Shown in pieces: positions 27,430 through 39,867 of a DNA stretch of 64,000 nucleotides. The first letter of the stretch is position 1; every line of letters starts with the position of its first letter. Both the position numbers and the translations under genes were made by a program. The stretch covers positions 33,575-97,574 of the forward strand of contig JAJEKB010019174.1 of assembly GCA_022393335.1 (NCBI GenBank), in the 5' to 3' direction. The stretch is from Macrotrachela quadricornifera. Its lineage: Eukaryota; Rotifera; Eurotatoria; Philodinida; Philodinidae. Under the pieces are notes generated by a model. It did no database searches and had not been told where the DNA came from. It saw only the letters and a list, made by a program, of their open reading frames with translations.

Positions 27430-28518
27430 TTAACCAAAACATAAATTAAGTTGACAAGCTTCACAATGATTTCTATCATGTGGTGCATGCATTTTTCCCT
27501 TACGTTGATTAGGATCATGTCGGTAATTTTGAGATCGTTTATCAACATTTTGAATAACTTGTACATTTTGTAAATCATTATTATTAATCATTGAAGGAAA
27601 GAAATGACTAAGAATTGTGTTAGATAAATTTTTCATAACTCGACATACTTCTTCTAAAAATAAAAAGAAATTATTTTTAATATATTAAAATAAAAATTTT
27701 GTTTTTTTTTCAAAATATTTACCTATATACCAAAGAGCATCAGCCGGTGTTTCACAATTTTGACAATTTTGTTTTAATATTTTAAGTACAACAAAACCAT
27801 ATTGTTGTGGACGACTAATTTTAAACGATATACGAGCACGCATTGATGTCCATAAACGACCACAAGCAATATTTGGACATTTAAATTGTGCTTTAGCATT
27901 ATCAAGTTTAATACAAAAGAAGCCAGGCCATTTCGTTGGATCACCATTAACATCATCTTCAGCGAAAAGATAATAACGAATACCGGGATGTTTTAATGAT
28001 ATATAACATGATACAAGACGAGCAAATTCTGCATGAAAAACTTCACATGTACCCGAACAAAAATCTTTTTTTTCATGATCTGGTACATTTGCAGCAAGTA
28101 TAACTAAAAATAAATAATATTATAAAATTTAATAATAAAAATAAATATTTTTCTTACGATCATGATGAATATTTTTTACAACATTTTCTTTAGAATTTAA
28201 TTGTTCAGTTGTAATTTGTGTTGAATTTTCTACTAAATCTTCATCTTCACAAGCACCAAAACAAAGCGATGGTTCTTCTTCATTAACATTATTTATTTGT
28301 TCACAAGCAAAATCTTCAATACCCGAATCATCATCACTTGTTATTTGTTCATTTTTAATAAAAAATTTTTCTTTATATTGATCATCAGGTGCTATTTCAT
28401 TTAAATTATGATCATCAGCTGATGAACATCGACGAAGTTTTGGTCGAATCATTTCACTTTTATTTGTACCACGTACTATAGAACTATGTTGACGATGAAA
28501 TAATAATGAACCAGTCAT
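27430..28518 (-). CDS. 3CxxC-type zinc-finger protein, copy A
   Basis: Three exons (28158-28518, 27723-28103, 27430-27653) encode 321 aa; the start is the first true ATG. Residues 1-120 are acidic, Ser/Asp-rich and probably disordered. From about 122 a cysteine-rich domain follows: FCSGTCEVFHAEF, FKCPNIACGRLWTSMRARISF, NCQNCETPADALWY, and near the C-terminus HCEACQLNLCF. This succession of CxxC/CxxxC pairs with W-[ST]-[SA]-x-[RG]-[AG]-R is the zf-3CxxC domain of RTP and ZAR1 proteins. Known members are receptor-transporting chaperones or RNA-binding oocyte regulators; which role applies here cannot be read. There is no membrane segment, unlike vertebrate RTPs. A shorter relative lies immediately downstream in the window (copy B). 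Confidence 0.82.
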
Positions 28519-29795
28519 TAGAAATTCTTTCTTTTTTTTTTTCAAGATAAAATGTAATGCGTATGTGTGTGTGTGTGTTTTGAAATCTGAAAATAAATGT
28601 AAGTGTAATGGTTAGAAGAGGGTATGTATATATATATAAAGAAATTGATGAATAATCTTTGGGAAAATGTGTATCGATAGTAATGCCCGACGATAATGAA
28701 AGGAGGGAAGAAAAGAATGAAAAAAAAGTGTTTTTGACGAGAGTATGAAGACTTTCGTTTTCCCCGAAAAATCAAGGCTAAATTACATAGACATATATGC
28801 GTATAAAGAAGAATAAAAACTGTCCTTTTTGTTGTGACTTTAATCACAACTAAAAAAGAAAGCACAATTTAATGTGTCTAACAAATTCATTTAAATAAAA
28901 TGAATGCATATGAATAGGAAGAAGAAAAACGAATTATTGCTTGGAAAAAACCTAAAGAAAGAAGAAAAAAAACAATCTTTTTTTTTTCTTCTCGATCTTT
29001 GTATATCCACTATGGATGTTACGTTCTTATGATGAAATTTCTAATGACGTGCATGAATGATGCAAGAATAAAATAGACACTGCCGATGATCTTCCTTTTT
29101 CTTATGCTACTATTCGATTACGAAAAAAAATATATATTATAGATATATCGCATGCATATATTTATACTAAGTAAAGAAAGAGAAAAAAAAAAGAACATGA
29201 TGTTCGTTTGTCGTTCTTGCTCAACTTTTATAAAATTTATTGTAAAAATCATTCATACTTTCTTTTTTCATATTCCATATTGTTGTATTATGATGAAATT
29301 ATTTCAAAATTTGTAGAAATAAACTAATACAACATTAGTCATAATTAATACTTATTATAAAAAAATAAATAATAATTGAATATCTATTTATTTTACCCCA
29401 ATAAAGGACTAATATGAAATATATTTTCATCAATAGAATGAGAGAAAATTATCAGTCTTTTATATGATATATTGTGGTTGAATATTTATTTTTCTTTCTA
29501 TATGATATCGAAGGTATCTTACACATGTATGCCACGTCATTCCTAGCAGATGACTATTAACTATGACTCATTCTATAAGAATAATTTTCACAATCTAGAA
29601 AATTCTATGGTTAATTGAGAACAATATCTTGAAACGATTAATAAGCCTAAATCATTACATAAGCAGGTTTTTTTTTGTAAATATTATCATTTAAGAAAAA
29701 CGATGAAATTATCATAATTTTTATCATTCTTATAAAATAAAAAAGCTTGTTTTTTTTATACATACGAATTAATATTATGATTGAAAAAAAGATAT
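28519..29795. other. Intergenic stretch between the two 3CxxC genes
   Basis: A 1.28-kb spacer with a short (GT)n run near 28562-28580 and A/T tracts. No gene or recognisable repeat was found; the promoter of copy A and the 3' UTR of copy B must lie in it. The 107-codon minus-strand frame at 28542-28865 has low-complexity Tyr/Phe/His content and is not gene-like. Confidence 0.45.
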
Positions 29796-30539
29796 TTAAA
29801 TAAATTTTTTTTTCTTAATATCAAAACAATAACCTTCTCGACATGCTTGACATAAATTCTGTTCATGATGACCTTTTGTATAACTTATTCGTTGTTCAGA
29901 TATATCTTCTTCTGAAGATATTAATCTTGGTAAAATAAAATTTCGATGTGAATAAAATTTTTCTATTAAAATTTTACAAACATTTTTCATAACTCGTGTT
30001 ATTTCATTTAAATACCATGATGGTTGAATTTCTTGTCGACATAATCGACATTGTTGTGTACATAAATTAACAAATAAAAAATTATATTTATTTATTTGTG
30101 GAATTTCCGTTTGAAATATAATTCGACCACGAGCTGATGTCCATTCATTTAAACAAATTAAACAACGATATTTTATTTTTGCATTATGATATATTATTAA
30201 TGTATTAGGTGGATATATTAATATTTGAATTGAATTTGAATCATTTATATTTATTTTATTATTATTCCATTCTGGTGGAAGAGATATATCTGTAAAATAA
30301 AGACACCATCGTTCTAAAACATCATTAAAATTCCAATTTAAATTTATTTCTAATTCAGCATAAAATACATATTGAAAATTTGAACAATAATTATTCTTAT
30401 CTACATTATTAACTAATTTAGCTTGACGTATACATGTTTGATAATCTAAATGAATAAAATATACATATAGATTATCAATTATATTTATTTAATACAATAT
30501 TAATTTACCATCTTCATTTAAAATTCTTGGTAATGTCAT
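29796..30539 (-). CDS. 3CxxC-type zinc-finger protein, copy B (short)
   Basis: Two exons (30509-30539 and 29796-30445) encode 226 aa. The cysteine pattern parallels copy A: YCSNFQYVFYAELEI, YRCLICLNEWTSARGRIIF, QCRLCRQEIQPSWY, then ITRVMKNVCKILIEKF and a final LCQACREGYCFD. The phrase [ED][EI][VT][CR]RVMKN before the last CxxC is shared with copy A (EVCRVMKNLSNTI), showing common descent by tandem duplication. It lacks the long acidic N-terminus of copy A, and fewer introns interrupt it. As with copy A, an RNA-binding (ZAR1-like) or receptor-chaperone (RTP-like) role is possible but not shown. The first exon is only 31 nt. Confidence 0.8.
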
Positions 30540-30936
30540 ATTTTTAAAGTATTATTTATTAATATTTGATGATGAGGAAGTATGAATAATAATACATATT
30601 TATACAATAAGATGGAATATTCCGACAAAGGTTAATACTCCTCCGCTTTTCTATTTTGCTAAATCATCATGACACAATTTCTTTTTTTTTTTTTATTATT
30701 TTTGGTAAAAACAAAAATAAGAGAAAAGATTCATATATATATATTTGTTTAAACGAAAGTTGGTTTTTTCCAACAAATGCTATAGAGAAAAGGTTTTTAT
30801 CACCGAAAATTTTCAATATTTTTCCTACTCTATACAAGTTTCAAAGTATTATTACAGGCTATAAGATTTTTAAATTAATTATATAACATAATCTATCAGA
30901 TCATGAATAAAAAAGAAAAGAAAATATTATTTTTAT
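30540..30936. other. Gap between 3CxxC copy B and TMEM272-like gene
   Basis: 397 bp of AT-rich sequence holding the promoter of copy B and the 3' UTR of the TMEM272-like gene (both on the minus strand). The 76-codon plus-strand frame here is low complexity and not a gene. Confidence 0.5.
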
Positions 30937-32582
30937 TCAATTTGATGATGTACGTTTCATAATTGTATATCGTGTAAAAAAAACAAGAAAAATTGTTATA
31001 CAAATAAATGTAATTAATATAAAATAAGTAATAAGTATAGATGCAAATGCACATATAACAACGGTTTTATGACACCAAATATCTGGAGTTTCTAATGGTT
31101 GTTCAAAATTAGGTGGATATCCTATAGTTGATAACCAATAATGTCCCAAAAAAAACCAAATAATAAGAAATGATGTCATTAAAACATCAATAAATATATG
31201 ACCATCATTATGATCAGATGATGATTCTTCATCATTTAAAAATTTTTGTTGTAAACGATATTTATGCCAAATATTTTGAAGAAGTTTTGTTGTCCATACA
31301 ATACCAGCAACAAATAAATAAATTGGTAAATGTGTTTGACGTGGACAATCACTTAAATGACTAACACCTAAATTCAAAAATTATAAACGAAAAAAAAATA
31401 CTTTTGTAATTTTCTTTTCTTACATACCAATACACATCATTATAATAGGAAGAATAAGAATAAGACCAAGAAAAATTGTTGCAGCTTCTAGAAAATAAAT
31501 ATTTTATTATTTTTATTTTTTGTAAATTTAAATATACTTGTTTTCAATAGTACAAGTACAGTTTTTTTAGTAAATTCAAGTAATGATTCACAATCAGTAT
31601 ATTCTTCAATTAAACGTGATAGTAAACTACCATAATGTGGTGTTTCTTTATGAAAATCAAAACTCCATTTTGATGTTCGTGATTCATCCTAAATAAGAAA
31701 AAATTTCTAAGAACAAAAAAAACCATTTTTATATTAATTACTTTTTTAATTGTTGGTTTTCTTGATGATGAATCCCAATAAAACATTGAAACAAGTGATT
31801 GTCGTTCTCCCATATTTTCTAAATTAGTACCATTTATTGAATTTGTTAATGATGTTCGACTACGTTTAGTATCATTATTTGAATTTTTTGTTTTTACAAA
31901 TTGTGTTGATATATCTGGTGTTTGAGATGTTGATAATCGACTATTTGATTGTGATATAGATGGTAAAGGTGTTGATGTTATACCTCGATTTGGTGATGAT
32001 AATGATTGTAATGCATATGTTGATGGACGCCGACACATTGTACTTCGACGACGTGAAAATGATGCTGCACGTCGTTTTAATTCTAATTGTGAACATACAA
32101 CATTTTCAAATGTTAAAGAATTTTTTCCATTAGTTGGAGATGTTGACATCATTGTATTCATACGATGAGTATTTGGCATTGTACCACGACGAGCAGCCTA
32201 GGTTTATAATAATAATAATAATAATAATAAAAATATATTTGAAAAATGACTATTATTACTTCAGGGAATCTTATTCAATAAAACAAGGAAATCATGACAG
32301 ATAGACAAATGTTGAACATATGTCTCAAATGTTCTGTCATGTGTAAGAGAAATATATAGATATAACAACAATCAAAAAATATAAAAAGAAACTATTCCTT
32401 TTCATTTATAATAATAATAATAATAATAATACTATCAGTTCATGTAAAATGATAGAAATTATTTTTTTTTCTTTCTTATTCTGACATATTCAAAAACTAC
32501 TGTTTCATAATGATTAAATTTAATAATTAATTAACAGAACAATCGATAAATCAAGATTTATTTTTCTTACCGCTGCTAACAT
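30937..32582 (-). CDS. TMEM272-like four-helix membrane protein with long N-terminal tail
   Basis: Five exons: 32571-32582, 31742-32197, 31538-31688, 31428-31487 and 30937-31367, encoding 369 aa. The first coding exon is only 12 nt (M-L-A-A). Residues 5-155 are Ser/Thr/Arg-rich and probably disordered. Four hydrophobic helices follow: TIFLGLILILPIIMMCIG, the segment after HLSDCPRQTHLPIYLFVAG, the segment around DVLMTSFLIIWFFLG, and a final one near the C-terminus (ASILITYFILITFICI). The string HLSDCPRQ-x-x-[IL]-PIYL is characteristic of the TMEM272 family of uncharacterised four-TM proteins. The last helix is followed by a basic tail. Function unknown; an ion-channel or scaffold role would be speculation. 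An alternative start at the ATG inside exon 2 would drop the 12-nt exon. Confidence 0.8.
32206..32229. repeat. (AAT)n microsatellite in TMEM272-like intron 1
   Basis: About eight AAT units directly at the 3' splice site of the first intron. A second run of the same triplet occurs at about 32408-32430, still in the same intron. Confidence 0.8.
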
Positions 32583-35500
32583 TGTTTCTTATTATTGTTT
32601 AATAAGAATTATTGATTATAGTAAGGTTTTTTAAGTAATAAACAATTCTTTTTATTTGTTAAAAATAGTCTATATATTTTTTCTTCGCTTTTTCTCTTTA
32701 TTCATTCATTCAATTATATAGACGATCTTTACTAATATGATGAAAAACATCTTCATCTTTCTTTTTTATTCATTTGATAATGTCGTCATCGAAAATTGTT
32801 CGGTCTCTATATAACCAATTTCTTATTCGTAGTTGTCATCTCAGTTGGTATCTAGCGTAAATTTCTTACGGAAATTCGATTGTCTTTTTATCTCATATAT
32901 AACAAATACATACGCATTTCTTTTTTCTTCTTTTTATATAATTATATTCTATACACGTAGGATTACAAGAAAAAAGATGAAAAGACGAAGGTGAATGATG
33001 ATCATGTCTTATCAGTTACCATCTATATAATAAAAAAGGTTCTTTTTTTGTATAAAAAAAAAAACTTTGACTTTTGAGCAATATTTTTTTTTATGCTTTA
33101 GTTTTCTACTTCAATTTGTATTATCCAATGAGCTTGAATTAATATGTATGTCATTTCTTATTATATTTATATGAATAACTATTCTTACATCTATTTTCAT
33201 CTAATAAAGTTTATTTAAATTCGGATTAGTCAAAGAGAAAATAAATTTATATCTATAATTATTATATCGACTATGAGTATATAAATATTAATAAATGAAA
33301 AAAAAATCAATGGATAGTAAAATAGACACAAACAATAATTGTATATAATAATGACGAAATAAAAATAAATCTATAGAATTTATAAAGACTAAATTGTTAT
33401 TATTAACGTCAACTCTTCATCTAGGAACTATAATTAGAAAATTCACGGTTAAAAGTGGTATATTAAATGATATGTTGTATGTGCGCAGGTTCACATAACG
33501 ACAAATAATTAATGTTGTTCTCAGCTGAGATAGATTATAGAATATTGATTTTATATCTAAATAAAGTAAGTAGGAGATTAAATTTCAGAAAGACACATTA
33601 ATATTAATATTATGTCTATTTATTCATGATAAAAATCAATTTCTTCTACAATATTATTTTTTTCTGATAATTATTATCTATATTTTTAGTTTGAAAGTTA
33701 TACTAATGATATATCATCTGTTATTTTCTTAAATGACTATTTAAAACTCGTTAACAATATTTAAATAAAAATAGTATTAACAGAAAGATTCTCAGATGTA
33801 AAATATAATACCCAAGAGAATATTCACATTATTATTATTCTTTCCTTGTATATCAATCAAATACAATCTAACAATATTTTTCATCTGATAGCAAAAAAAG
33901 ATTATATGACAAACGATACGAACCTATATAAAACATAATTTTGCATCATCAAAATATTGTTTATATATATTAAATCTATATCGCTAAAATAGCTAATGAA
34001 ATGATATGTAGTTAGAAAATTCTTTTTTCTTTTTTATATAGCTCTCATGTTTTTTATTACGGAAGACTTATATAGGAAAACCGCCGGATATTCGTTAGAA
34101 TATAAAAAAGAGAGAAATATATTGATGCGAACCTATATAAATCTAAAAATGAACAATTATTTATACTTTATCTTCAAGTTAATTATCTGAAATCAGATGT
34201 ATAAAAGAATGCTTCTGAAATTATCAATAATTATGTGACACACTTACCTTTATCACATACATTTACTGAAACAATTCTTGAATGATTTTCTCAATACTTT
34301 TAAGCGAATAATCAATAAAAAAAAGTCAACTTCAATTAAATAAATCAAAACCTTGTTTTCACATTGTGAAATATATTTAAAAAAAAATTAAAAGACAGAA
34401 GAATATATTTGATACTTCTAATATTGGTTACATCGTTTATAGTTATAAATAAAAGGTTATATTTCTTGTATTCTTTTCGATACTATATAATTATTAACTG
34501 GCACTTTTATAGAATCTATTTTATTCTCTTTATTGGAATTATTATGAACATTGTATAGCAGTTCCTATCTAGATATTTCTTCTTTATGTCAGAAATTATT
34601 AGTGCATCACTAAATATCTTAGAATAAAAGAATATCCGACCTTTTATGATGCGTCTACTTTAAGCAGAGCTTTAATATATTTTTCATAGATTTAATCTAC
34701 TCTTTATTCATTTGTTAATAAAAAAAAAAGAAAACTTAATCCTCTTTTAAGTAATAGAAAGTCTACATATGGCACGAATACAAAAAAAGACTGTCTGATT
34801 AGACGGTTATATTTTAAAAGTTATTAGTGCCATTCCTATGGAAATGAAATGTGAAACATGATGTACCTAGTGTTCTTGATTCCCGAAAATCTCGTCTTCT
34901 GTTATGCATATTCGAGTATATTTCAGTCTCATTCCTTATTTTAAAGCATAGAACGTCAATAAAGAAATACTTCATCGATATTTTAACTAGACTTGAGTTA
35001 TAAATGAGTTCTAATGGTACCATGCCGCTGTCTATCACAATATTTGACGGTCTCCAGACCATGTTTCGCGCACTCTATGATCGTCCTGAGAGTCTGTTTG
35101 TTACAGTGTGTAATGAATAATCAATTAATTAATTAATTAAGATATATGTTGTAAACTGTGATGGGCAATTGCTTAATTGTGTCTGTTTCATAAAAAAATT
35201 TGGAATATAATATTTTTTTCTAAGATATAGAAAAGATATTAGTGTTTGAAATTTTAAGATATAACTAATAAATTAAATACGTGAAAAACAAAGTTAAAAA
35301 GATATTTATTTCTTATCAAGACTTACGCGTCTATTAATTTTTTCAAATTGAACAATAGGAGAATTGAACTCAATAGAATTATTCATTGTATATAGTCGCG
35401 TTTTATTTGACAATTCTAAAATAAAAAAAAGTTTGAAAATAGCAAAAAAAAGATCAGAACATACATACAAGAGTTTAATAATGCAATGAAATGAAAGAAA

Positions 35501-38205
35501 AAGCCGAAGACAGCATTGATTTGTTACTCTTTCTGACTATAATATACGCATTATTATGCGTAATTATTAATGTAAATTGAATATAGACATTCTCTGTCAA
35601 TTATTGACTTTTATAACGAGAAGATCAATTGGTATTAGCAGAACTTCTCTTATATTTGACACATTTCATCTTTATATATCAGAAGATAAAGTCAAATCCT
35701 ATATATATATATATCTGTAAGCAACCATTAATATTTCGAAATAAAATATCTGAAAAGTCATCATTATGTCTTGTCTAAGAATTTATCTGAAATTATTTTA
35801 CAGAAAATTAATTCAACAGAAGCCGTGGAAATTGTTTTTTTTAAATAGAAATGAGCTAGATTTAATAATAAAAATGTTTCCATAGTTGTTGGTAAATAAA
35901 TATGAAAATCGAAGAAATCAAATGGGCACCTAATTAAGATGTTTCAATCATTATACCTTTTCTAAATAAGACATTACTTGATGTTGTTACCACATAGACG
36001 AAAAAATCAGCTATTTTTCTCCTTGGATACATTATATGCTTTGAAGATGATCGTTATTCACTATGAAAATAAAATGTTTTCTCAACTGTAATATAATAGA
36101 AAGATAGACCAACATCTCTTCTCTTCGTTCTATACAAAGTATTTATTGAAGATAAATCATGAAAATTTTTCAAAATCTGACGAACTACCAAATGTTTTCT
36201 TATATAAGTTTTTAACTGTCATGAACTCCATAATATGAATCGTTAATCTAGAAATATTTTTCTTCTGCTAAAACCACTATCAAAGTTCATCCATCGAAGG
36301 AATTCTTATGACAATGAATCAATATTTCGAGAAATTTCTTCTAACCATTAGTTTATTCATATTATTAATGCAAAAGTTATGTAAATTGAAATCTATTAAT
36401 TGAAAATGGATGTAAATATATCATCTAGTTCATCTTCAATCTCTGCTATTTAAATGTTATCTCATAATTTTTCACACAACTGGTCCAACCAATTGTTTTC
36501 ATTACATATATGCCATTTGTTTCTTTCAACTAAAATAAAACATGTATTTCGATCCCGTGCAGTAGAATAAAAAACTTCGAGGATAAATGACTCATATTAC
36601 GAAAATGAAGGCAACTAAAAACATTATATAAGAAAATATTTGTTAGGTTCTCAATTTTTGGAAATTTAGATGAATGAGCTTGAGTAAAAGTCTTACATTT
36701 GTTGAGATTACAATTAACAAAACATATTATTTTTCATAATGAAGTAAATAAGAAATGAGCATATGTAGCTAATTATGCAATAGGGGAAAGATTCATTTAG
36801 AGTCATTGGAATAGATGAGAATGTCTATATATAGTTTTTTTCTCTCTTATAATCATAAACGCATATTTAGTAGATTTATTTTCCTTCATAAAAGTATTCG
36901 TTCGTCTATAATCAAAACAAAAAATATTCTAACGTTACGAAACTGAGAACTAATAGACCTGACAATGCATAAATTCCAATCTGAGGCAATGAAAATGATG
37001 CATTCTTCTATTTAATAAGGTTTTTTGTTCCTTTTTATATTGACACTTTTCTTCTTCAATAGCTTTTAGGGTTGTTACGTTACCAGATATGTTTGAGTCT
37101 GTATATGAAGTATCTTTGTGTATTAAGATACGTATGAGAAGCAGCAGTTATTATGCATATTATACTTCTACTATAGAAACAGTTCATTACTTATATTTAT
37201 TGTATCGAAATGATGTATTATTTTTATTTTGTATTAAATGAGAAAGCAGTGCAGTAATAGAGAAAATTTCCTTTTTTATTTTTCAATGTTCATTTTAAAG
37301 AAATAATAGAATTTTTGATCTTGACTATTATTAACAAGCTAGTGAGCTCGGCCATCATTCATACAAATATATCTATTAAATTAATCCATAAAACCAATCC
37401 GTATTCTAATACGTGATATAAACCGTAGTCTAATCCATAGAAATAATCTATAAATCAGAAGGCATTATATAGCAAATGAAAAAATTCAAATTAATTAAAC
37501 TATAAAATCAATCATCATATATAATCTAGGTTTTATGAATTATTTTATGGATTAGATTATTTGATAGATTTGTACCGATGGTGATTGATTTCATCAGTTT
37601 ATTGATAACAGTCAAGATCAAAAATGATACTATTTCTTTAAAATAAATATTGAAAAAGAAGAACGAAGATTTTCTTTATTACTACATTGTTTTCTTATTT
37701 AATACATAAAAATGTTTCTGCTTTTTCTCAAATTACACCTATCTTCTTAAAATCTTGAAAATTGGATAGCTTCATTTCTTTAAAAATTATTATTTAATGA
37801 TGATAAATAAATCATCTATATATTCAACTTAAATTTTGTCACTCATTTGTGATTTTTTTTCAGTATTGATAACTTATGAACAAAGAATATAACATTGACT
37901 TTCAAATTTTTTCATCAAGTTCTATAATTTAGCAAAGAGAAGAATAGTGCCCTTGAAGACTGAATAAGATCTTAAAAAACCATACAATTTCCTGATGTCA
38001 TTTAATTAAGTAGGCTTAATATTTGAACTTTAACAATATATGCTAAAAATCTTAAAGTTAGTAAAATAATTCATTTGAAAGCATTGAAAATTACATTGAT
38101 AATTTATTATTATTCATAAGATCTTAGTAAATTAATAGCATCTCGATTTATGAACGTCATTCCTTTTTCTACGACATCCATTTGTAAAAGTCCAAAGTTA
38201 GTGTA
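32583..38205. other. Long gene-poor stretch
   Basis: About 5.6 kb with no supported gene on either strand. It contains a foldback repeat (37350-37590, separate entry) and a tetranucleotide run (TTAA/ATTA) near 35125-35140. The 82-codon minus-strand frame at 34814-35062 begins with VWRPSNIVID, faintly like a Cys-loop receptor segment, but nothing around it supports a gene. It is otherwise ordinary AT-rich sequence with many short poly-A/T tracts. Confidence 0.5.
37350..37590. repeat. ~240-bp foldback repeat
   Basis: The left end (ACAAATATATCTATTAAATT at 37362 onward, then AATCCATAAAA) is an imperfect reverse complement of the right end (37540-37580, TTTTATGGATTAGATTATTT then GATAGATTTGTACCGATGG). 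The outer flanks CCATCATTC and CGATGGTGA extend it. There is no coding capacity. It is probably a MITE-like or foldback element. Confidence 0.5.
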
Positions 38206-39122
38206 TATATAACTAGCGGAAGAATCCGGCGTCGCTCGGGAAATCTCCATATTGAAAACCTACCATGTCAGAAAACGATAGAAGATGTACAGTGGGCGTG
38301 TTTGAGGCCTTTTCTTCGATTATTACTACATATCCAGCCGTGCATACACTTACATTTATTCTTAAATCGGATAATTCAGAAAATAGTGTGGGGGTGTAAG
38401 TGTCTTTCTCTTAACTCATACCTGTTGTCATACTTTATATCAATACCCACTGCAAAAAAAGTGACACTACGAGACGGATATTCTAACAATGGCAGCAATT
38501 GCTCTGAAGTTTTTGAAAGATTGGAAAAAATTGCAATATATCATAAACTGTGTAAAATTTCATCTCGACCTTCTCGCCAATCATCCTGAGGCCCTCTCGA
38601 TCTTTCTCAGGGCCTAAAAGTATGCCATGAAAGGTTTGGCACCGCTAGCTCGTACAATGTCAAAATGCATAAAAAACAGACAGACAGACACAACTTCTTT
38701 TTATATATATATATAGATTATGAGTTATGAGTGATGGAATTTTTGTCTCACTCGTTGCCTTCTTCATTCGATGGGTATTTTCATTCATATAGTTGCTCTT
38801 CATTTTATACATTCTGTTCGTTTTCTTCGAGTATCCTAAAGTGTCCTGTGTGCAACGACAAAAGCACAGGCTTTTATACACTTTCGCTCTTTAATTATTG
38901 AGGAACAATTATACGTACAAATTCTCTGGAACAGGGATTTACTGTAGTAAAACCAACAATAGGAGGGGGTAAACCCCTCCTTCAGGTGAAATTATTAAGT
39001 CGAAACCATCCTATGACCTTCCTCTGGACCTAGGGAAGTATTGTGGAAAATTTGGTGACGCTAGCTTTTACCGGGACTGAGTGATAAGCGAACAAACAAA
39101 CTTTCTTCTTTATATATATAGA
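38206..39122. mobile_element. Decayed retroelement-like fragments (two 3'-tail units)
   Basis: Two units end alike. The first has CAGACAGACAGACACAACTT then TTTTTATATATATATATAGAT (38678-38717). The second has GAACAAACAAACTTTCTTC then TTTATATATATAGATG (39088-39122). Each is preceded by a similar block with CCTGAGGCC/CCTATGACC, GAAAGGTTTGGCACCGCTAG or GAAAATTTGGTGACGCTAG. The left end at about 38210 reads CTAGCGGAAGAATCCGGCG. This layout (CTAGC..CCGGCG start, purine-rich CAAACAAAC/CAGACAGA stretch, TATATATAGAT end) is common for 3' ends of dispersed elements in invertebrates. There is no reverse transcriptase frame. Class assignment is uncertain. Confidence 0.5.
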
Positions 39123-39561
39123 TGTCAATAAAAAAATATTTCCTTTTCATAACACGTATGTTTCGATGCTAGCCTACAATATATCACATTTTTAATATTG
39201 TTTTACAAAAACTCTTTTATATTTTCCAAATTTTTCTTTTCACATCTAAAAATTACATATACACAAAAAGTGTTAAAATAAAAGATTGTATTAAATCAAT
39301 TGTGAAAAATACTATTTCTTTCCGTATTTATTATTTCGCACAATTTAAATTTTATATGATCAAAAAACAACTCACTTTCCTTAAACGTACTAATAACATA
39401 CTATGCATTATTGACAAGAAATATTTTCGAATAGATAAACATAGACGTGAACAACAAGTTTAGTTCGATGGTTTTTTTTATAATTATTCAGTCTTATTTG
39501 TGGTTTGTTCTTCATATAATAGTGGCATCTACACCGAGACGAAATCTTTTGGTATACTACC

Positions 39562-39646
39562 GCAGTTCAGTCACACTTTCGCCCTCACTCACATACTGAT
39601 TGCTGTGTGCAGTGCACCAATCAGTGTAACGGTGTGACTAAACTGC
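39562..39646. repeat. 85-nt GC-rich hairpin
   Basis: The outer arms GCAGTTCAGTCACAC (39562-39576) and GTGTGACTAAACTGC (39632-39646) pair with one mismatch. An inner stem TACTGATTG/CAATCAGTG surrounds a GC-rich loop. It stands out from the AT-rich surroundings and is sized like a pre-miRNA, though the asymmetric internal loop weakens that reading. Confidence 0.5.
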
Positions 39647-39867
39647 AAATGAATAATCATTTGTTTTACTGTTGGATATTTCCGAGCTCCTTGTCTCAAT
39701 ATTGAAATTTTCCAGGTTGTCGCTAATACTATATATTAAACCTTGTTCTCATTCATTATGCATTTGTTTCAAATAAATCAAGCGTTTCGAACCGTAAGTT
39801 TCCGATTCAACAATCAAACATAGTTAGAACATATGATATTTTCTATTAGAATTTTTAACTTATACTA

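Noticed and set aside
27103..27578. Two 87-88-codon minus-strand frames of Phe/Leu/Ile-rich sequence
   Set aside because: They read through poly-T tracts and overlap the last exon of the 3CxxC gene in another frame.
34814..35062. 82-codon minus-strand frame starting MVWRPSNIVIDSG, faintly like a Cys-loop receptor or nAChR segment
   Set aside because: Only a few residues match, the expected Cys-loop and membrane helices are absent, and no neighbouring exon could be found. Kept only as a possible relic.
38302..38589. 95-codon plus-strand frame
   Set aside because: Lies wholly in the decayed retroelement-like fragment and shows no reverse transcriptase, endonuclease or other domain.
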